Assembly: GCA_018820275.1 (NCBI GenBank)
Contig: JAHJOO010000066.1
Span: 217,206-281,205 of the forward strand
Origin: Alphaproteobacteria bacterium
GTDB lineage: Bacteria > Pseudomonadota > Alphaproteobacteria > Caulobacterales > Caulobacteraceae
Length of the DNA: 64,000 nt
Direction of reading: 5' to 3'
Positions 29,851 to 39,488 of this stretch are shown here, one piece after another. Numbering within the stretch: the stretch's first letter is position 1; every line of letters begins with the position of its first letter. The notes under the pieces were generated by a model. It had not been told where the DNA came from and did no database searches. It was given only the letters and a program-made list of their open reading frames with translations. The position numbers were made by a program, and so were the translations under genes.

Positions 29851-30177
29851 AAGAAGTCTCCGCTTGGCGCAATAGGACCGGGGTCAACGACCGGCTACGC
29901 GATGAATGTATCCGGCAGGGCTCACCAAGTGCGGATAGGATCGCCGCCTCGGTCGCCCGTGTCGAACGTCGATGCGGGCGTAATCCGGGCTCGCAGCCAC
30001 GGTTCCGTCTCCAGAAAATATTCTCGAACACCGTTGCCTGAGATGAGGGAAGGCCGACCTGAATGCGTATAGCCGTTCAGAACTCGTCCTCTGCGCGGTG
30101 GCTCCTCGGCCTTGAGGCGAAACGATCTGACCGACGGAGCGTCTCGCCCCGGGCAGGCCATCATTCGCGCATGGGCT
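29851..30177. other. Gene-free interval upstream of the DUF305 lipoprotein gene
   Basis: This 327-bp interval separates the metal genes from the hydroxylase gene on the same strand. Overlapping open frames have no protein-like features. The part nearest 29850 should contain the promoter of the DUF305 unit, but no clear hexamers or dyad were found by eye. Confidence 0.4.
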
Positions 30178-31029
30178 TCAGGAACGCCCTCGGAACGGTT
30201 CCGCGAGTTGTCGCAGATACGCGCGCGGATAGTCGGGGCGGCCAGACACTCCGATCTGCCCCGCGCGCGGCGTATCGGACCCCTGGCGGAAGGTGCCGAG
30301 AAGATGGTCCCAAAGACTGGTGAAGAGCCCGAAGTTGACGTCGCCATCGCTTTGCGACGCCAGATGATGGTGCCGATGGGCCGGAGCGACAGCCCAGATG
30401 TAGACCAGCGGCCCGATCCTCATGTCGACGTTGGAATGCTGCAGCATCAACTGTATGGCGACGGCGAAGGCCAGCAGCCAGGCGACTTCCATCGGCATGC
30501 CCAGAAGGACGAGGGGGGCGACACCCGCCGTCAGCTCGATGGCCTGATGCAGGGGATGCTTCAACAGTCCGTTGAACCCATACATCCTCTCCACGGAATG
30601 ATGCACGGCGTGAAGCGGCCAAAGCGCCGGAATGCGGTGGCTGGCGTAGTGCGCCAGGGTGATGCCCAGGTCCGCCACCAGGATGGCGAGCGCCAACTGC
30701 CCGTACAGAGGCCAGTCGTCGGGCCACACGCCCGAGTAGGGGAGAAGCCCCGACAACAGCGGGAGAACCAGAACGGAGGCGGCGATCGACACCTCGTTGA
30801 AGACCGCATGGGCCACGTCGCGAGCACGGTCACCATGCGGCTCGTTCCAGATCGGCTCATAGGGAGCCAGCCGCTCCATCGCGAACGACACCCCGAGCGC
30901 CAGGCCGAGCAGAACAGGCAAGACCCACGGGGGTTGGCCGGTTTGGACGGCGCTCACCGCGGCCCAGAGAAAGCCAACGAAAAAACACGGCGCATAGGCC
31001 AGGCGGATTACAAATCGTAGAGCAGACAT
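30178..31029 (-). CDS. Sterol desaturase/fatty acid hydroxylase family enzyme
   Basis: This 283-residue integral membrane di-iron enzyme has five or more hydrophobic helices and the family's histidine clusters: HYASH (near 128), HAVHHS (near 141), and HSNVD plus HRHHH (about 198-220). Such enzymes hydroxylate or desaturate lipid chains using oxygen and reductant. The final 40 residues, PDYPRAYLRQLAEPF, resemble bacterial members annotated as sterol desaturases. It lies 45 bp after an AraC regulator on the same strand and is probably controlled by it. Its link to the metal cargo is unclear; membrane modification under stress is possible. Confidence 0.87.
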   Translation of the reverse strand: MSALRFVIRLAYAPCFFVGFLWAAVSAVQTGQPPWVLPVLLGLALGVSFAMERLAPYEPIWNEPHGDRARDVAHAVFNEVSIAASVLVLPLLSGLLPYSGVWPDDWPLYGQLALAILVADLGITLAHYASHRIPALWPLHAVHHSVERMYGFNGLLKHPLHQAIELTAGVAPLVLLGMPMEVAWLLAFAVAIQLMLQHSNVDMRIGPLVYIWAVAPAHRHHHLASQSDGDVNFGLFTSLWDHLLGTFRQGSDTPRAGQIGVSGRPDYPRAYLRQLAEPFRGRS

Positions 31030-31074
31030 CGAGGACTCCTTTGAGCCTCGAACCTCGCATGGGGCTGAGCAGGC

Positions 31075-31815
31075 CTATTGAACGGAACGCTTGTCGCTCG
31101 GTCGAACGACTTGGGCGGCCTCGAACGGCGTCACCCCGAACATGCGCTTCATCGTTCGGTTCAGGTGCGCCTGGTCCGCGAAGCCACCCGCGAGCGCGGC
31201 CTCCGACAGAGGCGCACCCGCCGCCAGGGCGCGACCGGATCGCTCCAGCTTCCGCCACAGCAGCCATTGCGACAAGGGTGCCGACAACTGAGCCTGCGCG
31301 AGCGCCCGAAGCCGGGCCGTCGAGAGATCGAGCGCCGAGGCCGCCCGCGCGATGGTTCCGGGCGCCGGGCTCTGCGAGGCCCTTAGCAAGGCCCATTCCA
31401 GCCGGGGATCCAGCACTCGAGTCGCTTCGCCGAGATCCGCCTTCAGTCCGCGCATGATCTGGTCCGTCGGCTCATTGCTCAGCAGCCGATCCCGCACGAT
31501 GGGCGGGGCCGGACCCGCATCGTCGGGGGCGATCAGCGCGACGAGTTTGGAGGCGAGCGGCGTATGGGTCTCGACATAGACGAGGAGCACCACGTCCGTG
31601 TTCGATGGCATGCGATGACGGACGCGAGGCGCAAGGATGAGCGCCTCGCCCCACAGCTCACGCCCTCTGTCCGCCGCCAGGTGAACCAGGCCCGAGCGCG
31701 CGGCCGTCAACTGAACCGCCACATGGGCATGGCTGTCGTGCGCCGCGCACGGGCCCTCGTAAGCGGCCCAGCCGTCGCCGAACACAAACAAGGGTCTGGG
31801 GCTCGGAGACCACAT
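31075..31815 (-). CDS. AraC-family transcriptional regulator with cupin-like N-terminus
   Basis: This 246-residue protein has an N-terminal cupin-like sensor region (SHAHVAVQLTAARSGLVHLA, then EALILAPRVRHRMPS). The C-terminal double helix-turn-helix reads SQWLLWRKLERSGRALAAGA and LAGGFADQAHLNRTMKRMFG, ending VTPFEAAQVV. The histidines of the N-terminal pocket could sense a metal or small molecule. It is upstream of the hydroxylase gene in the same direction and likely regulates it. Specific ligand unknown. Confidence 0.88.
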   Translation of the reverse strand: MWSPSPRPLFVFGDGWAAYEGPCAAHDSHAHVAVQLTAARSGLVHLAADRGRELWGEALILAPRVRHRMPSNTDVVLLVYVETHTPLASKLVALIAPDDAGPAPPIVRDRLLSNEPTDQIMRGLKADLGEATRVLDPRLEWALLRASQSPAPGTIARAASALDLSTARLRALAQAQLSAPLSQWLLWRKLERSGRALAAGAPLSEAALAGGFADQAHLNRTMKRMFGVTPFEAAQVVRPSDKRSVQ

Positions 31816-32041
31816 CAGGTTTCACATAGGCCGTGTCGGACGCTGCAGCCAGCGATGCGACGCCCAAGGCAGAAGCGGGCGCCGGTCCCAGTGCGCGGCA
31901 AGGCGGCCGACCTGTTCCCCCGACAGACCTGCCCGTGTGACACTTCATCTGGGGCCGGCGCGCCCGGCTGAGGGGTAAGCCAGGCCGGTGCGTATATCCG
32001 AAAGGCAGGACGGCGAAGGCCGTCCTTCATCGGGGCTGACC

Positions 32042-33169
32042 ATGACCTCTATCTCGCCTTCCAGCGAAGGCTATCCCGCCGACCTGCGCGCCCTGACGAG
32101 CCTGCGGGCCTTCCTGGCCTTGGGCGTGGTGCTGTTTCATTATCAGCTCCAATGGGATCCGGCGCTCGGCTTCAGTCCGATTATCGAGCGCAGCAGACTG
32201 GCGGTCGACGCCTTCTTCTTCCTGTCAGGGTTCATCCTCGCGCATGTCTATGGACCGTCCTTCGCGGCCGGCACGTTCAGCTACCGGCGCTTCATCGTGG
32301 CCCGCCTCGCGCGGCTGTACCCCTTGCATCTCGCGGTTCTGGCGGGAGCGACGGTCATGGTTTTGGGAGCGATGGCGGCCGGGGTGCGCTACGATCCCTC
32401 GACCTACACCCTGGAGGGTTTCCTCAAGACGCTGTTCCTGGTGCAGGCCTGGTTTCCCAGCGAGATCGGATACAACTGGAGCGGACCCAGCTGGTCCCTG
32501 TCGGCGGAGTGGTTCGCCTACCTCCTTTTTCCCGCCTACGCTTGGCTGGCTCTGCGGATGCGACGCCATCCGTGGGTGTTGCTGATCTTGGGCATCGTGG
32601 CCTACGTCGCCATCGACGCCATCTATCGGGCCGCGTTCGGCAAGGTCCTGCCTCGGGCCGAGGATGACATGGGCATCCTGCGGATCGCGCCGGCCTTCCT
32701 CATTGGCGTGGCCATGTACGGTCTTGGCCGCGGCGTCGTTTGGCGTCCCCTCGTTTCCATCGCGGCCTGCCTGGCGACAACAGCACTGTTGTTGGCGGCC
32801 ATGCAGATGTCGCTCGACGACCGTCTGGTCGTCGCCTTGGCTGCTCCCGTCGTCTTCTCCTGGTCCATGCTCGCCAAGACCCAGAGCGAGGGCCTTCTGG
32901 CGTCAGGGCCCTTGGTGTTTGCCGGTGAAGTCTCTTTCGCCTTCTATCTGGCGCATATGCCGCTCCTCGTCGCCTACAAGGGGATCGCGGCAGAGATGCG
33001 CGGGATCGACAGCGGCTTTTACATGGTCCCATGGGAGCTGGCTGGATTGCTCCTCGTGACCGTGCTGGTTTCCGTGGCGTTGCATATGTTCGTCGAGCGG
33101 CCGGGCCGCAGCGCGATCCGCAGATGGTTTGAGAAACGCGACGTCAGACCTGTTGCGATCAGCGAGTAG
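32042..33169 (+). CDS. Acyltransferase-3 (OafA/YrhL-like) membrane O-acyltransferase
   Basis: This 375-residue membrane enzyme has about ten hydrophobic helices. It starts LRALTSLRAFLALGVVLFHY, the family opening in which Arg and His are catalytic, followed by FFFLSGFILAHVYGP and RRFIVARLARLYPLHLAVL. ATG 32042 is preferred to the earlier GTG at 31988. Members transfer acetyl or other acyl groups to surface polysaccharides, lipids or antibiotics. It faces convergently toward the ABC operon with an 80-bp gap and has no clear partner here. Substrate unknown. Confidence 0.88.
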   Translation: MTSISPSSEGYPADLRALTSLRAFLALGVVLFHYQLQWDPALGFSPIIERSRLAVDAFFFLSGFILAHVYGPSFAAGTFSYRRFIVARLARLYPLHLAVLAGATVMVLGAMAAGVRYDPSTYTLEGFLKTLFLVQAWFPSEIGYNWSGPSWSLSAEWFAYLLFPAYAWLALRMRRHPWVLLILGIVAYVAIDAIYRAAFGKVLPRAEDDMGILRIAPAFLIGVAMYGLGRGVVWRPLVSIAACLATTALLLAAMQMSLDDRLVVALAAPVVFSWSMLAKTQSEGLLASGPLVFAGEVSFAFYLAHMPLLVAYKGIAAEMRGIDSGFYMVPWELAGLLLVTVLVSVALHMFVERPGRSAIRRWFEKRDVRPVAISE

Positions 33170-33248
33170 GGGATGTGGCCGGAACGTCCTCTGTCGTTCA
33201 CGCCCTCTCGACAGTCCGATCCGGGCCTTGAGGCTTGTTCCACCGCCG

Positions 33249-33998
33249 TCAGTGGACGATCTGACTCAGGAAGGTTCTGGCGCGGTCGCTGACTTCGCCT
33301 TTGAAAAAGGCTTCCGGCGGGGCGTCATCGATCAGGGCGCCCTTGTCCATGAACAAGACGCGGTCCGCGACCTGCCGGGCAAAGCCCATTTCGTGGGTGA
33401 CGCAGATCATGGTCCGGCGTTCTTCGGTGAGGGCGATCATCACCTCCAGGACCTCATTGACCATCTCCGGATCGAGCGCGGAGGTGGGCTCGTCGAACAG
33501 CAGGATCTCCGGGTCCATGGCCAGGGCGCGCGCGATGGCCGCGCGTTGCTGCTGTCCGCCCGACAGCTGGCCGGGGTATTTTTCCGCCTGATCGGCGAGG
33601 CGCACGCGCTCGAGAAGAACCCGCGCCCGAGCTTCAGCCTGCGCCCGGCCTTCCTTGCGCGCCAACCGAGGGGCCAGGGTGCAGTTGTCGAGGACGCTCA
33701 TGTGGGGAAACAGATTGAACTGTTGAAACACCATGCCCGTCGTCTTCAGCGCGGCCTGGCTCGCGGCGGACTTGGAGGTCACATCCGCTCCGCCGATCAG
33801 GATCGCGCCCTCCTCCGGAACCTCCAGCCGATTGAGGCAGCGAATGAGGGTGGATTTTCCGGAGCCGGACGGACCGCAGACCACAACGCGCGAACCCTGC
33901 GCGATCTTGAGATCGATGGCGTGGAGCGCCTGGAAACTTCCGTACCATTTGCTGACCTGCCGCAGCTCGACGGCGGGGTGGGCGTGTTCGACGGTCAT
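33249..33998 (-). CDS. aapP: Amino-acid ABC transporter ATP-binding protein (AapP-like)
   Basis: This 249-residue ATPase of the polar amino-acid uptake class has Walker [11 protein letters not shown]-loop [14 protein letters not shown], signature LSGGQQQR, Walker [15 protein letters not shown], and H-loop [15 protein letters not shown]. The protein ends [12 protein letters not shown], like AapP/GlnQ. Its ATG overlaps the metC stop (ATGA), and it is the last gene of the operon aapJ-aapQM-metC-aapP. It would energise uptake through the fused permease. Confidence 0.94.
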   Translation of the reverse strand: MTVEHAHPAVELRQVSKWYGSFQALHAIDLKIAQGSRVVVCGPSGSGKSTLIRCLNRLEVPEEGAILIGGADVTSKSAASQAALKTTGMVFQQFNLFPHMSVLDNCTLAPRLARKEGRAQAEARARVLLERVRLADQAEKYPGQLSGGQQQRAAIARALAMDPEILLFDEPTSALDPEMVNEVLEVMIALTEERRTMICVTHEMGFARQVADRVLFMDKGALIDDAPPEAFFKGEVSDRARTFLSQIVH

Positions 33999-35218
33999 GC
34001 TGCGCTCTTTCGCGCGGCCCTCAGCCGGACAAAAGCCCGCTCGAGGTCCGTGACGAGATCCTCAACGGACTCCAGGCCGGCGTGCACCCGGACCAGGGCG
34101 CCCGGGTCCTGCGGGTGACGCCGGACGGGAGCCGGCCAGGCCGGGACAAGGAGGCTTTCGTACCCGCCCCAGCTCGACCCGAGGCGAAAGATCTCCAGAT
34201 GATCGAAGAAGGCCGACGCCTGGTCTCCGGACAGCGGCTCCATGTAGAAGCCGAAGAGGCCAGAGGCGCCCCGGAAATCGCGTCGCCACAGGTCGTGTCC
34301 TGGATCCTCCGGCAGACCGGGATGGAGCATCCGACGGACCTCCGGCTGCGCCCGCAACCATTGGGCAAGCGCGAGGCCGTTGCGTTCATGCCGCTCCAGC
34401 CGCACCTGCAAGGTTCTCAGCCCGCGATGCACCAGATAGCAGTCGTCGGGGCTCGCCCTCTGGCCCCACCGGCCCGCCGTGTCTTTGATTCGGCGATAAA
34501 GCCCGTCGTCGAGGGTGCAGATCGAGCCGATCATGGCGTCCGAATGCCCCGAGACGTATTTCGTGGCCGACATGATGGAGACGTCCACGCCGAGGTCGAG
34601 CGGGCGGAGGTAAAGGGGTGTGGCCCAGGTATTGTCCGCCAGGGTCAGAACCCCCGCGGCGCGACAGGTCTGGGTGATCGCCGGCAGGTCCAGAATCTCG
34701 AACGTCTGGGATCCCGGCGATTCCAGATAGACCGCCCGCGTCGTCGGCCGCAGGAGACCGCTCAGCGCTGACGCGTCGGCCGGCGCGAAGAACTCGACCT
34801 CGACCCCGAACGCGCAAAGCACTTCCTCGCAAAATTTTCGCGTGGGTCCGTAGACCGTATCGACGACGAGCAGATGATCTCCCGCCTTCACGACCGCCGC
34901 CAGGGCGGTCGAAATGGCCGAGGTTCCCGATGAGGTCAGAACGCATCGGCCGCCGCCCTCCAGAGCGGCGAGCGCATCGGCCAGGGCCAGGGTGGTCTGG
35001 GTCCCGTACAGACCGTAGATGACCTCGTCATAAAGCCCGGCATGACGGTTCATGTATTCCGCCACCGTGTCGTAGATGATGGTCGAGGCGCGATAGAGGG
35101 GCGGGTTCAGGACGCCGCCCTGGGACCGGGGTTCCGGCCCCGCATGGGTCACGGCGGTCGCCATGTGCTCCAGCCCGTCCCCGGGGCTTTGGGATTGCGG
35201 TGCGGGCCGGTCAGTCAT
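33995..35218 (-). CDS. metC: Cystathionine beta-lyase-type PLP enzyme (MetC-like)
   Basis: This 407-residue Cys/Met-metabolism PLP enzyme starts at ATG 35218, overlapping the permease stop by 8 bp. Marks are the N-terminal NPPLYRASTIIYDTVAEY, LYGTQTTLALADALAALEGG, the cofactor loop SSGTSAIS, DNTWATPLYLRPLDLG, and SATKYVSGHSD, whose lysine binds PLP. EIFRLGSSWGGYESL near the C-terminus fits beta-lyases. It cleaves C-S bonds in cystathionine or related thioethers or disulfides to a thiol, pyruvate and ammonia. Being embedded between transporter genes suggests it acts on the imported amino acid. Confidence 0.92.
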   Translation of the reverse strand: MTDRPAPQSQSPGDGLEHMATAVTHAGPEPRSQGGVLNPPLYRASTIIYDTVAEYMNRHAGLYDEVIYGLYGTQTTLALADALAALEGGGRCVLTSSGTSAISTALAAVVKAGDHLLVVDTVYGPTRKFCEEVLCAFGVEVEFFAPADASALSGLLRPTTRAVYLESPGSQTFEILDLPAITQTCRAAGVLTLADNTWATPLYLRPLDLGVDVSIMSATKYVSGHSDAMIGSICTLDDGLYRRIKDTAGRWGQRASPDDCYLVHRGLRTLQVRLERHERNGLALAQWLRAQPEVRRMLHPGLPEDPGHDLWRRDFRGASGLFGFYMEPLSGDQASAFFDHLEIFRLGSSWGGYESLLVPAWPAPVRRHPQDPGALVRVHAGLESVEDLVTDLERAFVRLRAARKSAA

Positions 35219-37418
35219 GTCGTGAGATACTCGCGTTTGATCCAGCCTTGGCGCGTTCGATGGTTGCGGCGATCCGCGACAAGGCAAAGCAGAGGGTGAA
35301 GTAGACGAGGCCGACGAAGAGGTAGGCTTCGACGAAGAAGGGCCGCCATTCGAGTGGCACATAGGCCAGACGCGCCATCTGCAGCAGGTCGAAGACGCCG
35401 ACGATGAGCACAAGGGTGGTGTTCTTGACCTCGCTGATCGCGATGGACACCAGACTGGGCAGGCTGGCGATCAAGGCCTGCGGCAGGATGATGGCGCGCA
35501 GAGCGGCCCATCGGGACAGACCCAGCGCCTGTCCTGCTTCCGCCTGCCCCTTGTTGAGCGACAGCAGCCCGCCGCGAACGGCCTCGGCCATGTAAGCCGC
35601 CGTGAAGAGCACCAAGGCGATCTGCACGCGAAGGAAGGCGTTGATCGTCATCTCGGCGGGCACCAGCAGCGGGAACAGCACGGCGGCGATGAACAGCACC
35701 CCGAGGAGCGGGACGCCTCGAACCACCTCGATGAAGCCGGTCGCGATCCACCGAAAGACAGGGCTTCGCGATCGCCTCGCCAAGGCCAGCAGGACGGCCA
35801 ACGGGAAGGCGCCGACCACGGCATTGCCGGCCAGGAGCAGGGTCACTGGCAGGCCGCTCCATTTGTCCGTGGCCACGCCGACCAGGCCCAGACCGCCCGC
35901 CATCAGCCAAGGGCTGGCGAGCAGCGTGATCGCCCAAAGCGCCGGGACGACATGGCCCCAGAGGCGGCGAACGAGCGACGCCAGTAGAGAGACGGCGAAC
36001 AGACCGATCACCGCTGCCGGTCGCCATTGCTCCGGCTCTGGATAGCTTCCCAGCAGAATGAACCGCGCGTTCTCCTGCACGAAGGGCCAGCAGGCTCCGG
36101 CCGCGCGTCGGCAATCCGCCGCGTCTCCGACAAACACCGCCTGCAGCACCAACCAGTCGAACGCGGCCCAGACGCCCAGGCCGACCAGGGCGGCCGTGGC
36201 GAGGGTGAGCGCCGCCTGGCGCGGCTCCGCGAACAGATGACTTCGCCATTTCGGCCAATGAAACTCCGGCGGCGCGAGGCTCGTCCCGGGCCCCGCCGCA
36301 GGCTCCCAGATGGCGTTGCGGCGCGCATAGAGGTTCATCGCCAGGGACAGGATCAGCGAGGTCGAAAGGAACACCAGGATGATCAGCAGGACGCCTTCGA
36401 CCGCCTGCCCGGTCTGGCTGATGATGGTGTCGATGACCGACACGACCTCTGGATAGCCGATCGCCACCGCCAGCGAGCTGTTCTTGACGGTGTTGAGATG
36501 CCAGCTCGTCATCGGAGGCAGGATGATCCTGAGCGCTTGCGGCAGCACGACATGCCAAAGCCGCTGCGGGGCGCTGAGGCCGAGCGCCTGGGCCGCCTCG
36601 CCCTGCCCGCGCGAGACCGTCGACAGCCCCCCACGCACGATCTCGGCGAGATAGGCCGAGGTGTAGACCGACAGCGCCACGACCAAGGCGATGAACTCCA
36701 CGGAAAGCTGAAGACCGCCTTGGACCTCAAAGGCTCCGACGACCGGGGCCTCGTATCTCAGAAAAGCGAGACCCGCCGCGCCCGCGGACAACAGGGCGCA
36801 GGCGGCCCAGGCGGTCGCCCTTCGAGCGCCGGTCTGACCTCGCGACCAGACCAGGAGCCACGCCGCAGCGAGGGCCAGCGGCGGACCCTCCCAGCCGAGC
36901 GTCGGAAGCGCTGCACCGCGGTTGGTGATGAAGGCCCCGACATTGCCTTCCTGGAGCGTGGCCACCGCCGGCGCGCCATGCAGGAGCAGAGCATACCAGA
37001 CGAACAGCTGGAGCAGCAGCGGGAGGTTCCGAACGACCTCGACATAGGCGCCGCTGACCGACCGCACGAGCGCGTTGTCGGACAGTCTCGCCAGGCCGAT
37101 CAGAAGACCCAGACCTGTCGATATCACGATGGCCCACGCCGATACGCTCAAGGTATTGCCGAGGCCGGCCAGCAGAGCCCGACCGAAACTGTCGGTGGGC
37201 GCATAGGAGAACAGGGTCTCGCCGATGGCGAAACCGGCGCGGTTCTGAAGGAAGTCAAAGCCGGTGCGGATGTTGCGGTCGGCCAGGTTCTCCTGGGTCG
37301 CCAAGGCGATCGCGGTCACCACGGCTCCGACCACCAGAGCCGCTGCGATCTGCAAGGCCCAGGCACTCCAGGGGGTCCTGTTCGTCCAAGGCTTCAGGCG
37401 GGGGCTGAGGCTGGTCAC
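35211..37418 (-). CDS. Fused amino-acid ABC permease (AapQ-AapM in one chain)
   Basis: This 735-residue protein starts at GTG 37418, overlapping the aapJ stop as GTGA. Residues 1 to about 385 correspond to AapQ: NIRTGFDFLQNRAGFAIGE and EVVRNLPLLLQLFVWYALLL, with the EAA-type loop GEAAQALGLSAPQRLWHVVL. The rest corresponds to AapM: FAEPRQAALTLATAALVGLG, AGACWPFVQENARFILLGSY, IEVVRGVPLLGVLFIAAVLF and EAGQALGLSRWAALRAIILP. Homologous systems use two separate genes of about 400 and 380 codons. The join lies around YARRNAIWEPAAGPG, and no stop interrupts it. Both ATPase-contact loops are intact, so one chain could supply both halves of the pore. Confidence 0.92.
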   Translation of the reverse strand: MTSLSPRLKPWTNRTPWSAWALQIAAALVVGAVVTAIALATQENLADRNIRTGFDFLQNRAGFAIGETLFSYAPTDSFGRALLAGLGNTLSVSAWAIVISTGLGLLIGLARLSDNALVRSVSGAYVEVVRNLPLLLQLFVWYALLLHGAPAVATLQEGNVGAFITNRGAALPTLGWEGPPLALAAAWLLVWSRGQTGARRATAWAACALLSAGAAGLAFLRYEAPVVGAFEVQGGLQLSVEFIALVVALSVYTSAYLAEIVRGGLSTVSRGQGEAAQALGLSAPQRLWHVVLPQALRIILPPMTSWHLNTVKNSSLAVAIGYPEVVSVIDTIISQTGQAVEGVLLIILVFLSTSLILSLAMNLYARRNAIWEPAAGPGTSLAPPEFHWPKWRSHLFAEPRQAALTLATAALVGLGVWAAFDWLVLQAVFVGDAADCRRAAGACWPFVQENARFILLGSYPEPEQWRPAAVIGLFAVSLLASLVRRLWGHVVPALWAITLLASPWLMAGGLGLVGVATDKWSGLPVTLLLAGNAVVGAFPLAVLLALARRSRSPVFRWIATGFIEVVRGVPLLGVLFIAAVLFPLLVPAEMTINAFLRVQIALVLFTAAYMAEAVRGGLLSLNKGQAEAGQALGLSRWAALRAIILPQALIASLPSLVSIAISEVKNTTLVLIVGVFDLLQMARLAYVPLEWRPFFVEAYLFVGLVYFTLCFALSRIAATIERAKAGSNASISRHD

Positions 37419-38464
37419 CGCATCGGCAGCGGATACATCAATCCGCCGTCCCGCGTCAGCTGGTTCTGACCGCGCTCCACGCCGAGAGGAGCGATGTTGC
37501 GCTCGTAGATTTCGCCGTAGTTCCCGACAGCGCGGAGGGCTTGGTACGCCCAGGTTTCCGGTAGCCCCAGGGCCCGTCCAAATCCCGGCGTCGCGCCCAA
37601 GAGGCGCTGGATTTCGGGATCGGGAGAGGATGACCGCAGCGACTCCACATTGGCCTGGGTGATCCTCAGATCCTCGGCCGCGATGAGCGCATTGAGCACC
37701 CATTTGTTGATGTCGAACCACTGTTCGTCATCGCTTCGCACCACCGGTCCGAGCGGCTCTCTGGAGACATAGTCGGGCAGGACCACATAGTCCTGCGGCC
37801 GCTCGGCGTCCGACAGGCGGATCGTGGTCAAGGTAAAAGCGTCCGTGGTCATGGCGTCGCAGCGGTCAGCGAAGAACGCCAGCTTGGCTTCTTCCGGATT
37901 CTCGTAGACGACGGAACGGTAGCGCAGGCCGTTGCGGCTGAAATAGTCCGCCGTATTCAACTCCGACGTCGTCCCCTTGCTGATGCAGATGGCCGCCCCG
38001 TCGAGGTCCTTGGCGCTCTCGATGCCTTCGTCGCGTTTCACCAGGAAGCTCTGACCGTCGTAGTAGAAGACCCCGACGAAGTTGAGACCGAGTTCGACGT
38101 CGCGCGTGAGGGTCCAGGTCGTCGTCCTCGAAAGCACGTCGGCTTCGCCGGTCTGCAGGACCGTGAACCGCTTGTTGGACGCCGTTGGCAGAAACCGGAC
38201 CTTGGTCGGGTCGCCGAGCACGGCCGCGGCCAACGCGCGGCAGTAATCGATGGTGAAGCCCCGCCACTTTCCCGAGGGGGTAAGTTCGGACATTCCGATC
38301 TGACCGGGATGGATGGCGCAGCGGAGAACGCCGCGAGCCCGGATCTGCGCCAGGGTCGAGCCTTCCGCCGCAGCGGGGCCCTCGCTTTCGGTTTCCGTCG
38401 CGACGGGCGCTGCGCAACCGACCGCGAGGAGCGAAAGGGCCAGCGCCGCACCGATGGCCCGCAC
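37415..38464 (-). CDS. aapJ: Amino-acid ABC transporter substrate-binding lipoprotein (AapJ-like)
   Basis: This 349-residue periplasmic binding protein starts at GTG 38464. The signal MRAIGAALALSLLAVGC is of lipoprotein type (lipobox AVGC, Cys17). Family marks are STLAQIRARGVLRCAIHPGQ, GFTIDYCRALAAAVLGD, RTTTWTLTRDVELGLNFVGV, ISKGTTSELNTADYF, and the C-terminal NYGEIYERNIAPLGVERGQN. This is the general L-amino-acid (Aap/Bzt) binding protein pattern. It is the first gene of the operon and is divergent from the LysR regulator by 63 bp. The ligand cannot be fixed, but the metC neighbour points to a sulfur amino acid. Confidence 0.92.
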   Translation of the reverse strand: MRAIGAALALSLLAVGCAAPVATETESEGPAAAEGSTLAQIRARGVLRCAIHPGQIGMSELTPSGKWRGFTIDYCRALAAAVLGDPTKVRFLPTASNKRFTVLQTGEADVLSRTTTWTLTRDVELGLNFVGVFYYDGQSFLVKRDEGIESAKDLDGAAICISKGTTSELNTADYFSRNGLRYRSVVYENPEEAKLAFFADRCDAMTTDAFTLTTIRLSDAERPQDYVVLPDYVSREPLGPVVRSDDEQWFDINKWVLNALIAAEDLRITQANVESLRSSSPDPEIQRLLGATPGFGRALGLPETWAYQALRAVGNYGEIYERNIAPLGVERGQNQLTRDGGLMYPLPMR

Positions 38465-38527
38465 TTGATCCCGCGCCGTATTGCGCGCTCTGGTCGATGG
38501 ACGTCTTGCTGAACCGGGAGCGCGCGC

Positions 38528-39451
38528 TTGAACCTTCGACACCTGGAAGCCTTCAGCGCCGTGATGCGCGCCGGGTCGGTCAGCCAGGCGGCCAAGGACA
38601 TGCATCTGTCGCAGCCCGCCGTCAGCAAGCTCCTGGCGGACCTTGAACACGCGATCGGGTTCGCGCTCTTCCTGCGCAGCCGCGGGGCGGCCCTCCTGCC
38701 CACGCCGGAAGCGGAACTGTTTCACCAGGAGGTCGAGCGGTCCATCGTCGGCGTGGCGGCGCTCAAGAGGATCGCTCAGGACATCAGGAACCTCAGCACC
38801 GGCACCGTCCGCATCGCGGCCCTGCCAGCCCTGGCGGTGAGTTTCCTGCCCGCCGTGGTCAAACGCTTCCAGGACCGGCATCCCAACGTCACCATCCAGA
38901 TTCAGACGCGCTCCTCCTCGACGGTCCGGCAGTGGGTGGCGCGTCAGCAGTTCGATTTCGGCTTGGCGACCCCCGCGCGGGACATGGAGGGCCTGCATTC
39001 CACGACCTTCCTCAAATGCTCGGGTGTCTGTGTTCTTCCGCCGGGTCACCGCCTTTCCTCCCTGGAAACCGTGACCCCGCACGATCTGGCCGGCGAGGCC
39101 TTCATCTCGCTCGCCCTCGAGGATCCCACGCGTCGACGGGTCGACAGGGTGTTCGAGGACGCCGGGGTCGAGCGCGAACTCCTTGTCGAAACCCAATACG
39201 CGATGACGGTCTGCGCCATGGTGCTGGAAGGCGTCGGGTGCTCCATTCTCAATCCGGTGACGGCCGCCACTTTCGCGGCGCACGGCTTGGTGCTCCGACC
39301 TTTCACGCCGCGCATCGTGTTCGAATACAGCCTCATAACACCCAAATCCCGCGTCGCTTCCCAGGCGTCTCTGAACTTCATTCGGATCATGACCGAGATG
39401 CGGGACGCTTTCACCGAACGCGGCGCTTTCGACGGCGCGGCTCGCGACTGA
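38528..39451 (+). CDS. LysR-family regulator of the aap-metC operon
   Basis: This 307-residue regulator starts at TTG 38528, preceded by GGGAG. Its N-terminal helix-turn-helix is NLRHLEAFSAVMRAGSVSQA followed by KDMHLSQPAVSKLLADLEHA. The C-terminal ligand domain contains STGTVRIAALPALAVSFLPA and VCVLPPGHRLSSLETVTPHD. It is divergent from aapJ with a 63-bp gap, the classical position of a LysR activator of the adjacent operon. Relatives act in amino-acid or opine catabolism. The inducer is unknown. Confidence 0.9.
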   Translation: MNLRHLEAFSAVMRAGSVSQAAKDMHLSQPAVSKLLADLEHAIGFALFLRSRGAALLPTPEAELFHQEVERSIVGVAALKRIAQDIRNLSTGTVRIAALPALAVSFLPAVVKRFQDRHPNVTIQIQTRSSSTVRQWVARQQFDFGLATPARDMEGLHSTTFLKCSGVCVLPPGHRLSSLETVTPHDLAGEAFISLALEDPTRRRVDRVFEDAGVERELLVETQYAMTVCAMVLEGVGCSILNPVTAATFAAHGLVLRPFTPRIVFEYSLITPKSRVASQASLNFIRIMTEMRDAFTERGAFDGAARD

Positions 39452-39488
39452 AGCGCCGCGAGCCGCGGACATCGTTCCTGCGGACGAT

